DNA of 64,000 nucleotides. Origin: Ridgeia piscesae (Eukaryota; Annelida; Polychaeta; Sabellida; Siboglinidae). Below, piece by piece: positions 29,238 through 41,530 of this stretch; positions within the stretch are counted from its first letter, which is position 1; the number at the start of each line of letters is the position of its first letter. The notes beneath the pieces were generated by a model. The model did not search any database. It saw nothing but the letters and a program-made list of their open reading frames with translations, and had not been told where the DNA came from. The stretch spans positions 172,501 to 236,500 of the forward strand of contig JAODUO010000580.1 in the NCBI GenBank assembly GCA_025642075.2. The letters are read 5' to 3'. Made by a program: the position numbers and the translations under genes.

Positions 29238-30083
29238 GCCTTTTAATCCGTGCTCCTCAACGTCAGCATTCGAAGGACGGCAATGTCTTACTGGTGTGCC
29301 AGAACCAACATTAAATTGTTTTAATAAAAAAACACTAATTAGCCCTATGAAAAATGATGTATATTGTACACTACTGTGGTCAGAGAGATTATGTTCATAC
29401 ACTAGGATCTACGCCATCTGACAATCTGTTATTGTAGTTCACTGTGTAGTTAATAATTATTTATATAGCATTAATAATTTCTATTTTATAGTTTTATCTA
29501 ATTCATTCAGTTCCATGAAAATTGCACGAGAGCATTTAATCTTACGTTGATTCTGGCGTTATTCCTGTAATATTATACATGTGAACACTGCTATTTAATT
29601 TCTATATGAAAAAATAGATTGACGTAGCACACACACACACACACACACACACACGTATGTGTATGCCTAATTAATGACAACTGGCAAAGTTTAGATTTTG
29701 CGTCAGTGTTCATACGATTACCTCCTGTGGGCTAATAGTACACAACTCAGGCACGATAATATGACAGCCATGTCACGGAACGACGTCCACTAAGCCACAT
29801 CCAAACACGTAACGTCAGTCAAACACCGTATATTTACTAATAACAAGTCATGTTGTATAGAATGTGATCACGACGAAAGACAGAAGGAAATATTAAAATA
29901 TTCGCTACGCCAATTTCCGGTGTCCATTAAAGGTATCGGTTACAACAGCCACACGAGGAAATATCGATCTCTATTCAGGGAACAACACGCATAAGTATAC
30001 GGTGTCGTTAAGTGAACTGTGAGGAATTGCTTTCCAGGTAAAGACGACCTATGATTATAATCATCTCAACGGTCAATGAAATG
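29238..30083. other. Intergenic DNA with a short (AC)n run
   Basis: No supported gene. A short (AC)n tract lies at about 29629-29655. Confidence 0.5.
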
Positions 30084-30543
30084 CAAACGACCACGTTGTC
30101 GTGCTTACATTTTTCCGGCGTTAAAAACGTTCCGGTTGATGTCCAGCGAAACAACAAAGCCTTTTCGGTATAAATGCCACGAGCTGTTCGTTAACTTACC
30201 TGTGGTGATTACTGTGAAGAGTTTCTTAAAATGTCGTTCAACGCAATAAATTATTACGTGTTTTTTTAAATCACTGTCACGGATTATGGCGCACTACTGT
30301 CACGTGATTTACGCTTGCTATAAAATATGCCTCAAAACTTGTTTGCCTCGTGTTAATTTGCGACAAATGACTTTGCTGAGAGGATATATACATCCTAACG
30401 AACAACCCGTAATATTTATACCATAAATGCCTTGTCTTTTCGCTGCACATTGATGGTTTTACATATATAGCGCATGCGCCGAAACGTCAACCGGAACGTT
30501 TTTAACGCCCGGAAAATGTAAGCGCTACAACGTCCATCGTTTG
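30084..30543. mobile_element. 460-bp element with about 60-bp terminal inverted repeats
   Basis: The left end (30084 on, CAAACGACCACGTTGT) and the reverse complement of the right end (to 30543) align over about 60 bp with few mismatches. They share CGTTAAAAACGTTCCGGTTGA. The interior is AT-rich and non-coding. No clear target duplication flanks it, so the superfamily is unassigned. Confidence 0.75.
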
Positions 30544-31542
30544 TGAGCTGGCGCTTTCTTGGCGTCCATTACAAGATGCCCTAGGTATTAGCCGGGCATG
30601 CATGATAGTCTCTGCAACTGTTAGGTTAGAAGTGCATGTTATGTTTTACATTCTGAATAACTTATATACATCTTAAAAGCTGAAAAACATTATATAAATG
30701 GGGTCTTTTAAAAATATATTGGACTTATGACATATTCGATGGGTCTAAAATCGATTTCTGAAACGTTGACATACTCGGGTGGTTTTCTCCAAACAAGCGA
30801 AACAGCCCTAACTTTGGCTAACGCAGGAGTTGTTCTTCTCTAAAATTAGTGAGTCCACAACAGGTTACACATCTGGGATATTTTACTTCCCCTGGCATAG
30901 ACATCAGATAAAGGGTCCACCGGCTTTTACTACTAGGGTCTCTTCCGAAAGACAGGCAAATTAAGTTTCGAAACGGCGGTATGTCGGATTGAACCACGTC
31001 CCTTCGATTGACAGTCGGGCGCTCTACCGCTCCTCAAAAACGAGGTGCAAACGCATATGAGGAAAACATTAATTCCGCAAGTTCGATTATAGGTTGATTA
31101 ACTTGGCTGGCAGTTAACTTGAGAGCAACCATACTCGACGCGGACAAACAGCCATCGTGGTATCGCTGAAAACAGTGTCGCCGCCTAGCGATCGACCAGC
31201 GACATAGTTGAATTAATAGATGACGCCTGGCATCCATGCATGGCAGTCACTCGCTAGTACGTGAATTTTCTTTCTGTATTTTAACCGGATCTGCTCGACA
31301 TTACATAATTAACCTTAAATCACATGATGCATGTATCATGTCAATAAACGTTATGTCGGCATTACGTTTCAATCCAATCGCAATGCGAGTGTCTTGTCTT
31401 CAGGGCTGTAACTTCTAGCAGTAAGATAATCCGACACAAAACCATAATCAGACATATAGCATACTGACTGTCCGTTTCACTGATGCTGACAGTGTCAAAA
31501 AATAAAATGCCACGTCAGGCCACCAGATAAATCACTGCCACC
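30544..31542. other. Intergenic DNA downstream of C2orf69
   Basis: This includes the downstream side of the C2orf69 gene. A convincing AATAAA signal on the minus strand was not found close to its stop codon. A tRNA-like SINE head lies at about 30972-31045. Confidence 0.5.
30972..31045 (-). mobile_element. tRNA-like SINE head
   Basis: On the minus strand GAGCGGTAGAGCGCCCGACT (A box) is followed 28-30 nt later by GTGGTTCAATCC (B box). The spacing suits a pol III promoter, but no intact cloverleaf was found. The arrangement GACTGTCAA ... GGTTCAA is shared with the copy at 44.7 kb, suggesting one SINE family. Confidence 0.6.
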
Positions 31543-34500
31543 TCAAAATTCTTTCAGCAACCGGAAATGCATGTCCAGAGATCGCTCTTCCCCAGAGAAA
31601 TGCAGTGTGTTGTTCACGGCAACCCCCATCCGCTGAAGTCGACCGACAAACTTCTTCTGTTCCTTACCAACCCACGGCCGCCGATCGTCCTCAGTCTGAT
31701 ACGGAGTCACGTGACTGTGGACTTCAATGTTCGCCCCCACGAGGTTCTTAAGGACCGACTGATGCGTGATCCATGTGTTCACTCCACCATTGTGCCCGCC
31801 ATCAAGCCAGTACATGGCCTTGACGCCGTCAGTAAACGTCCCGACGTCCTTGTCTTGCTTTGCCAATGCGAGGTCATACACCAGCTGGTTGAGGACCACG
31901 CAGCCTTTACTGAATCCAACAAGTGTCAACGGTGCCGAAGCATTCACCTTCACGGCGACACAGGTGTCTTCAGCTTGCTTCGTGCAAATGTCTCGCAGAC
32001 GTTCCCCTGCATTTGCAAGCAACTTACACAAGTGGTGCCATGACTGTTGTCCTGCTTCGTGTTCCGGACAGCCAATGTCATTGCTCGTGACAAAGTTTGA
32101 GTACACCGCAAATGTTTTCAGGGTCATGCGTACTGTCTTCACCACCCAAACGTGGTTGTGCGGGAAACGTTGACACAGCAATCTCGCGGTGCTCTCGAGA
32201 TTCCACTCTTCGTAGCGTTTGTTGTCTCGATGTGCAAGCATGTTCTCAGAGTAGTCCTGAAACAAGGGGAATGGAGCCAATGTAACCACTACATTAGGCT
32301 GTGGTAGTTTTGGGTGCCAATTACATAGCAAAAAATAAATTTGACAAATATGGAAACATAGTGAACATAAAACACAATTCTTAATCAAATACATAGATTC
32401 ACCTTTGGTCAATTGTTATACCCTCTCACCCACCCACTCACCCTCCCTATGCATACATTACCATTCCAGCTCACTGCTGTGACATCACCATGCCCCCCCA
32501 AAAACAAAACATTTGAACAACCTTCACCAAAACATAAGAACATACAAGTTACAGGATTTGTGATCATGATTTGATGAGAAAGATGTGCAGTTTATTTTCA
32601 ACTATTTTTCAAACTCGGACATCTTTGGCACTGTTCACCACCATTATGCTGCGTATATAGCTTGAGCATAACACCAAATGCAATACTGATGTCAAAGTTT
32701 GAAATAATAATTAAAATTTAAATTCTGTGCCCTGTTATCACCAAATCGTGGTCACATATCCTGCCCCACTTTACCATAAATTATAATTTTTGTGTTTATT
32801 GTATCGGGAGGTTATGGTCGGAATGCACCAATGCACCAGTCGCAGTGCACCAACTGCCTGGTCTAAATGCCCCAACCACTTGGTTGCAATGCACCAACCA
32901 TTTAGTCAGTGCACCAACAGGGTGCTCGCAATGCCCCACTTTTGGTCTGAATGCCACATTTTGCTGATAACGACCTGGTGGCTTTTAGTTAATAAATAAC
33001 TATTTATTGATTATAAAACATGATAGGTTATGTAATACAATCATCTATATATTATATGAAGACAAAATGCAAGTCACTTTCGAGAATGTACAGAAAGTCA
33101 AAACATAATTTCTATATTAACTATGCATTTAATATGCAATGTCTTAATATATATATAATCCTAATATCTATTATTATCAATACACAGGTTTGACATTAGT
33201 AAAATAATAAATATTAATAAGTAACTTCTATGGCACCAATGTCCTCATAATCCAAGCATAGTGGCGAAAAATACCCAGTGGATTCAGCATTCTCATAGTC
33301 ATGGGCAGTACAAAGGTCGTCAACAAGTGGGTGGGTGCACTAAGAAGCTGGTGTGGATAGATGAGATTAAACAGATAGGTTTTCAGGTGATGGCAAAATG
33401 TAACAATGTTTTCTCCTGCATGCTGATTTAATGTTGTCAGGAAGAATATTCCACGGTTAGTGTGACGAGTTACGGCCTTTCTCTTGACATTGGGAACAGC
33501 AAGTAAATCTGAGCTAGACGACCAGAGGGGCATTTCCATGAAAATTTGGAAAATGGTCTGAAATTTTATTCTTTGAATTTCAATGGAATATTACATGTTT
33601 TTGATAGGACATAACTTAATATTATAGGAAAGAATTTTTTTTCAATATTTGCACAATGCTTTATGTGAAAATGCTACACTCAACCATTAGCACTGAAATT
33701 ATAACATTACGCTCATCTAAAATATCAATAATTAGTGGCCCATTATAGCACTATTTTCTGTTACTTTCTTGGTTTGCTCAATTGCTGTTATTTTTTAAGC
33801 CTTAGTCTCATATATTATGACAATAACATTTCTGAGTCTGTTCTGCATTTTTCAAGAGATGCTTCTACACTGAGGTGGTGATTTTTGCGTAACGCGAGTC
33901 AAACAATTATAGATTTTTAATTCTATACAGCAGCCTTTGGTAGTCGAGACTGCCCATTATAAATCTCCTCCTTCTTTTTATAGCTTATTAAATGATACAA
34001 ACTATATCCATATCTAGTGAATCTATACTGTGATATTGGACACTGAATATGTGTAACGCGAGTCACATGTAACGCGAGTCACGAAAAATAAGGTATTGTA
34101 ACGCGAGTCACAATGCATTTGTTAGATTTTTCTCACTTCTTCCAAGACATATATAAATTTGTTGCAAAAGCATAATATAGACTGCAGTATTAATGTCTTC
34201 ATTAATGATAATTCTGCCACGAAAATAAATTTGTTTACTAATATATCCCATAAGCCTTTAATGGTCCAGTTTATTATTAAATCACATGCTTCTTTAAAAA
34301 CAAAAGATTTTGAATCTGATTTCATCTATCACCATGAATCTCTTTTCCAACATTATTGAATAATAAGAAATTACCTAAAAATTTTAAACAAAAGGGTTCA
34401 AATTGACTAGTTAGCTGTGTACATTATCCCCACACATAACATGGACATATGCTGAATGCATGCCAGACTCACGTATACACAATTTTTTTACTATTCAGAT

Positions 34501-36555
34501 AAATGTGTTCATGTTTAATTTCCATTAAGTTTTTACATATTAAAATATTTAGTTTTGTTTTGCTAGATAGCAGTCAGTGTAGGATTTATTTAGTAAGATT
34601 AACTTCTTACCTGTATACCTAGGTAGGTGAAAATATCAGCAAGAATTAATGAAAGATGTTAAATTGGCGATGAAAATGGGTTTTTCATAAGAAGTTTTAG
34701 ATATTAATTGTTGCTCTTAAATAAAACAACATTCAGAATTATTTCTTAAATATGTTTATTGATAAACATTTGACATATTCACTGGAACCAAGTTCAGGTT
34801 CTTTCTCGACATTCACAGCCGCTGAAAGACAGTGAAAGAGACTTCTGGAGCTCTTTCCTTGCAGTAAACATAAAGATTATTGCAAACATCAGAATGAAAT
34901 GAGTACAAAGATCCATGATCCAAAGAAGGCAAGGGAACAGAACCTGTCTTTGTCTAAACAAAACAATATGAAGGAAAAGAGGCAAGAGAATATGAGGAAT
35001 TGAGTAGCCAAATGGCGAGCCCTGCAAAAAGGCAAGAGTAAATAACAATGCCAGTTGCCAAAAGCAACAACAAAAACAAAGAGACTGTTTTGGATCCGTC
35101 ACTCCCACCAACTCTGAAAGGGAGGAAAGCTGTCATGTGAAAACTGTACAGCACAGTTCAAATTGAGGCATCACCTGATCAAAAACAATCTTATCTATGA
35201 CAAAGCCAGATGAACACAAATGTGCTATTCCTGTGGTCCACATTGAAGCAGTCAAGTTGTTCTATGCTAGAAATAACAACATGTTTAGTTAGTTTTTATA
35301 ATAAAACTTGCATGTAAGTGGTCTTGCAAAATAATTGTAAACAACTTTTATGAAAAACAATCACCTTGTGTATTTCTTTTAAAACTATGAAATCTTTCTG
35401 GAATTAAAACACCAAGTTCAAGTGTGCATTACACTGTACTTCCTTTAAAATTATACAATATTTTAGAAGGTTAATGTATTTTTTAATGTAATTTTGTGTG
35501 TTACCTAAATTACAGACAGAAAAATTGATTTCCCTCAAGCTAAAATATGCATAATGACTTATCTGTGATAATGGATTTCATTTACTGATAAATGACACCT
35601 TCTTTGGCATGACCAGTGGACACCAGCTGTGAACTTGTCTAGGCATTATTTGTAAGATTAACGGTTCTTTGATGTCTATATTTTTCTAGTGTGATATTTT
35701 TATTCCCATTAATACAGTACAGCAGTTTTCATAACACCGTAATGTGAGGTAAATTTTGAAATATGGAAAATTCATAATGGTTTGGTGGTACTACGGGGCA
35801 ATGAGTGTAATTGACGTTGTTTTTCAGTTTTTTTTATTACAGATGATATCTTTACTTTTTCATTAATTATTTTTTGATATTTCTGTATTATTTCTTTGTT
35901 ACCTTTATGAAAAGTGCATTGTTAGTTTACCGGGGTTGCAACATATACTGTTTTTTATTTTAAATCAAATTGTAACGACTTAAATTTGGGTTGTTTTTAT
36001 ATTTTGCCAGACTAATAAACCTTTTAGCGGACTAGTAAATTTTGACTTTACTAGTCCCGCTGTCTAGTAAAATAAATGACGAAGTTCTACCCCTGCTAAC
36101 CGCTCATGCTCTGTGATAGCGGCTTATTTACGTCGACTCGATGGCATTAAACTGATATAAAACACAATTTTAAAATATAATATCTGAGTTCTTTGGTAAG
36201 TTTGTAACGGAAACGATGTAGAATGATATTCCGAACATGTCATATACACATCGAAAACAGGTGGTAAAAACGTTTTGACAAAGCCAGTTAACTGGAAGAT
36301 TACCAGGTACTTTACCTGTACATCTCCAGGAAAGAAGACAACGTTGCCTTCTGGAACTTCAGAGACAGCACCGCAAAAGACAACATCATTAAGTTTCTCG
36401 CCGTCGCCAATCACGGATGTCAATCGCTGACAGATACATCTATTATCGCCCATGGTAAACCACGTTTGAGCACTTTTGCTTGAATATTTTATTAAAATAA
36501 TGCTAAGTGGAAACAAATAACGGCTACACAGAGTGCCTAAAGCAGTGGACGTCAT
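31543..36555 (-). CDS. C2orf69: C2orf69 family protein (mitochondrial, hydrolase-like)
   Basis: Two coding exons on the minus strand: exon 1 36555-36316 (ATG at 36555) and exon 2 32256-31543 (TGA). The donor is CAG|GTAAAG and the acceptor TTTCAG|GAC, joining in phase 0 to give 317 aa. The junction reads FFPGDVQ|DYSENM, matching the vertebrate FPGDVQ-NYHEIM region. Other family hallmarks are EEWNLESTA, PHNHVWVVK, the serine-hydrolase-like GFSKGCVVLNQL (Ser about 196), YWLDGGHNGG (about 229-238) and HVTPYQ (about 262-267). The N-terminus is hydrophobic and basic, as expected for a targeting signal. The human protein is 385 aa, localises to mitochondria, and its loss causes a multisystem mitochondrial disease; its chemistry is not settled. 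The shorter length here reflects a missing insert before the GFSKG motif and a shorter N-terminus. The intron is about 4.1 kb. Orthology is confident. Confidence 0.93.
32257..36315 (-). other. C2orf69 intron: degenerate repeats and possible retroelement scrap
   Basis: Single 4.1 kb intron. At 32815-32960 a degenerate word array repeats GCAATGCACCAACC-like units every 25-30 nt. At 33228-33539 (minus) a roughly 100-codon frame ends in a pattern like HLKTYLFNLIYP. This is reminiscent of the C-terminal end of CR1/L2-type reverse transcriptases but too decayed to assign. At 33890-34110 the 10-mer ACGCGAGTCA occurs four times. The rest is AT-rich with no gene. Confidence 0.5.
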
Positions 36556-38030
36556 CTAGCGACAAAACCAAGTAACTGAATGTTTGCACACTGCATATTA
36601 AAACCACGGGTTTCGTCTCAAATGTAGTTCGAACTTTCTGTATAGCGAAATGTTAGACACCTAAACATGTAACATACGCAAAGTTTTTTTTTCTTTCGTC
36701 ACTCTGCGTTTAAATTGATAGTAAATATAATATTATGTATTTGCAATAATATTGCGATATGAGTGTTTCATTTAATAATCAGATATAAACGTCAAATAGG
36801 ACCACAAATAGTCATATGCGCTTATCCATATTTTCACAGTGGCTATTATTTTGTTGCAACACATGCAAAGTTCAGGTTTACGTTGTTAATTTACTCTGCG
36901 CATTTGTTTCAATATTTCTAATAAGACGTCGACATAATAGGTAAGAATACTTGGGTGGGAGTATGATATTATGGGTTGTTAACATGGTAGTGACACACAG
37001 TATAGTACTATTGTACATAGTTAGAATTAGGATTAAACCGACATAAGCAGCTGATGCCATGTAAGGTCGTATGCACGGTCAAGGACGCCTTTACGCAAGA
37101 GCACTTTGTCGAATAAAAACAACATTTTATATTTTTATAAGATGCACGTAATGTTGTGTAGATAAACACCAATGACATGTGCTTGTTTAACCTAACGATT
37201 AGTTTGGTCTGACAACAATACAATAGCCACACTGCTGACATCAGCTACTTGCCGTGGCTTATGAATATGAGAGCCAGAAACTCGACTCGAGAAAGGCCGT
37301 TGGCAGTGACAGCAGCGTTTTAAGTTGGACAGGTGGGAAGTTGTTGCCTGTCACCGTTGTAGCTCTGTTACTAGTTGTTGTTTGTCACTCAGGTTGTTGA
37401 CAGAAATGTGAAAAAGAAAACGTTCTACATCCGGTTTTTCATGATCTCAGACTATCATATTTACAATTTACGGTAACGAACTATAATTTGTAAACATGTG
37501 TGACTCAGATCCGTTCCATGTTTACAACATTCTCATGATCCTTTATAGTTATTCACTAGACAAGAGTTCTAATTTACACATAGGTTATACATTACTGTAT
37601 CCTCATTGGCATTGCCTGCAAATGCCCAAGTGCTAATTCTTACCGGATCAGAAGGTAAATATATTTCAGTTAAATGAGACGGTAACTCTGTGGAAGGATT
37701 GTCAAACGTGGATATTTTGTTGTACATTGCTTCATGGATTTTTTATGCTAGGTGATACAGTGAGAAAAATAACATTTGGTTTGTACTACACTACATGATT
37801 GCAGCACTGTGACTTGTTTGATTACATATCTGATGGTAACAAACTAACTTGTTTTAGAGTAAAACCCAAGCTGATATCATCCCATACAAATGATGGGTCT
37901 CTAAATAAAACTATATGTATATTGTCGCTGTGTAATCGCTTACAATTAAAGGAATATTTAAAAATTGCATCGAAACTTTATGACTTTCAGTTTCTTAATA
38001 ATGGATCCTTGTACACATGGATTAAGGGAT
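36556..38030. other. Intergenic DNA upstream of C2orf69
   Basis: Contains the presumed promoter of C2orf69, but no TATA box or other element could be assigned with confidence. No other gene is supported. Confidence 0.45.
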
Positions 38031-38410
38031 ACAAGTCAAAACGGTGACAAATCCAAAACGGTGACATGCCAAAATGGCGACAGACCAAAACGGCGACAAA
38101 TCAAAACGGAGACACGCCAAAACGGCGACAACCAAAATGGTGCATGTCGCTGTTTTGGCGTGTCGCTATTTTGGATACAATCAAAACGGCAACAAATCCA
38201 AAACGGCGACATGTCTAAACAGCGACAAATCCAACTTATCCAAAATGCTGTGTTGCACCGTTTTGGATACAACCAAAATGGCGACACGTCAAAACGGCGA
38301 CAAATTCAATTTTTTGGAAACAACCAAATCAGCGACATACCAAAACGGTGGGGTATGTCGCCGTTTTGGTTGCGTTTCCGTTTTGGTTTGTCGCCGTTTT
38401 GAGTTTTGAC
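38031..38410. repeat. Degenerate inverted word array (CAAAACGGCGACA)
   Basis: About 20 copies of a 13-18 nt word close to CCAAAACGGCGACAAAT. Most are on the plus strand, but several, including the run at the right end, are inverted (GTCGCCGTTTTGG). The block starts with CAAAACGG and finishes with CCGTTTTG, so large parts can fold back on themselves. Confidence 0.85.
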
Positions 38411-38420
38411 CGGTACCCGG

Positions 38421-39179
38421 ATTAAGGATGGGACAAATCTGGAATTTCATTCGAATCGAATATCCTAAAAAAATTGAAATCGAATATTCAGTGGCTTCAA
38501 ATTCAACTAGAATACTGAACGGCATCGAGATGTCTTGCTGGGACGTGGTGTCATTCCGTGGCTATGCGCACAACTCCACGCTGGAGTAGTCGGCATCGTG
38601 GCCATATGCGTCAATCTTTTTGTTTACTTTCTGACCTAACCATGGAAACGACTCCATACAGCCGCCAAACTTATCCTCACATATCTTATGTACATATACA
38701 CACACTAGGTTACAAAATAAAATAATTTGAATTGAATGTAAAGAATAAAAAAAAAAAACATGCACAAAACTTGACATAATCTACGACGACTACGCGGAGC
38801 TTGGCACATACCACGGTTTTATGCTAACCCTAAAGTAACCGCAACCCTAACTAAGCCTAAGCTAACTTTAAAAACCATTGGCACAATACTGATATTTACG
38901 GTTGCCGGCGAGTTTTATGCGAGTTTGTTTTGTGAAGTGTATTTATTTAAGTAATGTTAGTGATTTTGTTTTGTAACCTAAGTGTGTGTGTACCTGTACA
39001 TATAAGATATGTAAGGAGTAGTTTGGCCGTTGTAGTCTTTTTCATAGTTAAGTCAGAAAGTTAAAGATCGTCCGTTTATAGCTGTGAATGTTTTAATTTC
39101 TAATCAAATCGAACAATGGGAAAACGTTCGAATATTCAAAATTTCTAATATTAATTGAATATTCGTCCTCATCCTTAAT
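38421..39179. mobile_element. Fold-back / hAT-like non-autonomous element
   Basis: Both ends begin with ATTAAGGATG reading inward. Long imperfect arms follow: CTTTCTGACC, GCCAAACT and TACACACAC...AGGTTACAAAA on the left (about 38620-38722) reappear in reverse complement at about 38960-39070. The arms total well over 150 bp. ATTCGAATAT words lie near both ends. No transposase frame. A hAT-like origin is suggested only by the GGATGGGAC-type end. Confidence 0.65.
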
Positions 39180-39989
39180 ATGGTGTGTACAATTAATTAA
39201 TACTGACTTATCTTCTTCATGTCATTTGGCACGTAACACTCGAGTATGATCTTGCCAGACCCCTGCCTTGGGTTCGTGCTGCTGTGCCTTGCCACCTTGG
39301 TACAACAGTCTTCAGTTCTTCTGCTGTTTTCATCAAGTGGACAATTCCACAAAAAAGTGGACATGTCCACTGAGAATTATATTGTAGAATTTGGTATTTA
39401 AAGTGAACTTCATAGAGTGCAGAAGACCTGCCAACTGTTACTGTTTCACTGTATTAGTTTCTGCTGAAACATGTAATTTTACAGTTAAGTAACAATTACT
39501 ACAGTGAAAATATATTTGGCGAAGATGGGTCTTTTTCGTTTGTGTTTTGGCAAAATCACTTGGCTCTGCACCATACCTCGAAGCATGGCTCACCATCGTA
39601 CATTTCACGCAAATCGTCTTTCTGCTATTGACCACCTCAACCAATCACCAACCTCGTTTTCCTTTGTGTCTTTCCATGACGTTGGCAGCCATTTTTCAGT
39701 TGACGCTCGTTTCTCTTCAAGGGCGGTAGAAAAATATTAGTTTTACGGAGAGGAAATAAGTGGAAGAGGGAGACTAAGAAAAAAGAAAAACAGGCAAAAC
39801 TCTAGCACCATCAAGCGATGTCGGAAAAAACCAGAACTCAGAGATTTTTATTGAGTTGCACGAATGCATACCCATGCCATCAAAAGTCGGCTCCATGTAC
39901 ACACAGTTAGTGTTTTTGAGTTTGACTTCTTGATATATCACGGTGGGTTCGACAATGTCTCGAGACGTGTAAAATCAATGCAACATATT
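39180..39989. other. Intergenic DNA, no gene recognised
   Basis: Short open frames at 39.5-39.75 kb on both strands have no recognisable domain and could be remains of the transposase region that follows. A perfect 16-bp palindrome AGTGGACATGTCCACT lies at 39356-39371. Confidence 0.4.
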
Positions 39990-40515
39990 ACAAAATGACA
40001 GTCATTGGACAATTGCTGCAAAATGACATGCTTTTTTGCAAGTCTGAAAGTGCAGTGGTAGATGAAATGATTCGTGCTGAAACTTTATTTGCACATTTTC
40101 ATGTGGACACAACATTGCACTCAGTGCATCAGACAATGCTCGTGAACTGTTTCGAAACATGTTTCCTGAAGTAAGTTCGCCAAGAACTATGCCAGCGGGC
40201 AGACAAAGACAACAACAATCATCAGAATGTGGCTCCGAGATTTCAGCGGAACTTGGAGCTGACATGAGATGGAGCCATGGAGCACTAAGAAGGAAGAATG
40301 GGTAGACAAGTTTGTTCTCGGCACTGACAGAAGTCAGAAGGAGGGGGAATATACTTCCCCATTGTTGTTAATGTTGAGCGTACAAATGAACATTGTACCG
40401 AACTGCTTATCATTCCCACATGTGACAGATCAGTGACAGGAGAGAATATCTAAAATCTGTTGGATTCTGAACTGAAAGTGTATGACATTCGATGGTCCAA
40501 CTGTCTTTTGAGAAG
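39990..40515 (+). pseudogene. Decayed hAT-like transposase fragment
   Basis: Across shifting plus-strand frames the conceptual pieces AVVDEMIRAETLFAHFHVDT, ARELFRNMFPEVSSP, DKFVLGTDRSQKEGEY, YFPIVVNVERTNEHCTELL, and NLLDSELKVYDIRWSNCL appear in order. They resemble consecutive blocks of the hAT-like/ZBED-type transposase proteins common in invertebrate genomes (hydrophobic RAE helix, MFPDS-like block, TDGSND-like catalytic region, and IPWSNC-like block). Several frameshifts and stops break it, and both ends are missing. The 46-bp minisatellite starts right after its last recognisable codons. The assignment rests on motif order by eye. Confidence 0.6.
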
Positions 40516-41530
40516 TCAGGAGTCTGTAGTTTGGGATGGCCACAGTCTGGTGTTTGTGAAGTCAAGAGTCTGTAGTTTGAGATGGCCAGAGTCTGGTGTT
40601 TGTGAAGTCAAGAGTCTGTAGTATGAGATGGCCACAGTCTGGTGTTTGAGATGTCAGAGTCTGTAGTTTGAGATCAGTCTTGTTTGTGAAGTCAAGAGTC
40701 TGTAGTATGAGATGGCCAGAGTCTGGTGTTTGTGAAGTCAAGAGTCTGTAGTATGAGATGGCCAGAGTCTGGTGTTTGTGAAGTCAAGAGTCTGTAGTAT
40801 GAGATGGCCAGAGTCTGGTGTTTGAGAAGTCAAGAGTATGTAGTTTGAGATGGCCACAGTCTGGTGTTTGAGGAGTCTGTAGTATGAGATGGCCACAGTC
40901 TGGTGTTTGAGAAGTCAAGAGTCTGTAGTATGAGATGGCCAGAGTCTGGTGTTTGTGAAGTCAAGAGTCTGTAGTTTGAGATGGCCAGAGTCTGGTGTTT
41001 GTGAAGTCAAGAGTCTGTAGTATGAGATGGCCAGAGTCTGGTGTTTGTGAAGTCAAGAGTCTGTAGTTTGAGATGGCCACAGTCTGGTGTTTGTGAAGTC
41101 AAGAGTCTGTAGTATGAGATGGCCACAGTCTGGTGTTTGTGAAGTCAAGAGTCTGTAGTATGAGATGGCCAGAGTCTGGTGTTTGTGAAGTCAAGAGTCT
41201 GTAGTTTCAGATGGCCATAGCCTGGTGTTTGTGAAGTCAAGAGTCTGTAGTTTGAGATGGCCATAGTCTGGTGTTTGTGAAGTCAAGAGTCTGTAGTTTC
41301 AGATGGCCAGAGTCTGGTGTTTGTGAAGTCAAGAGTCTGTAGTATGAGATGGCCACAGTCTGGTGTTTGTGAAGTCAAGAGTCTATAGTATGAGATGGCC
41401 AGAGTGTGGTGTTTGTGAAGTCAAGAGTCTGTAGTATGAGATGGCCACAGTCTGGTGTTTGTGAAGTCAAGAGTCTGTAATATGAGATGGCCACAGTCTG
41501 GTGTTTGAGAAGTCATGATCTGGTGATTGA
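40503..41530. repeat. 46-bp minisatellite, about 22 copies
   Basis: Tandem units containing GTCTGGTGTTTGTGAAGTC, AGAGTCTGTAGTATGAG and ATGGCCAGA. Variants alternate at a few fixed positions (TTTGAG or TATGAG; CCAGAG or CCACAG). One or two units are shortened near 40640-40700 and 40870. The array begins where the hAT-like remnant ends. Confidence 0.95.

Noticed and set aside
30972..31045. Functional tRNA gene on the minus strand
   Set aside because: A and B boxes are present but no paired acceptor stem or anticodon arm could be drawn; a SINE head fits better.
31567..32173. Plus-strand frames of 135-158 codons antisense to C2orf69
   Set aside because: They mirror exon 2 of C2orf69, whose minus-strand translation matches the family throughout.
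33228..33539. Protein-coding gene inside the C2orf69 intron
   Set aside because: Only a faint reverse-transcriptase-tail-like pattern is seen; it is mentioned as possible scrap rather than annotated as a gene.
39356..39371. Perfect palindrome AGTGGACATGTCCACT as a transcription-factor site
   Set aside because: A single 16-bp palindrome with no nearby promoter is not enough evidence for a regulatory call.
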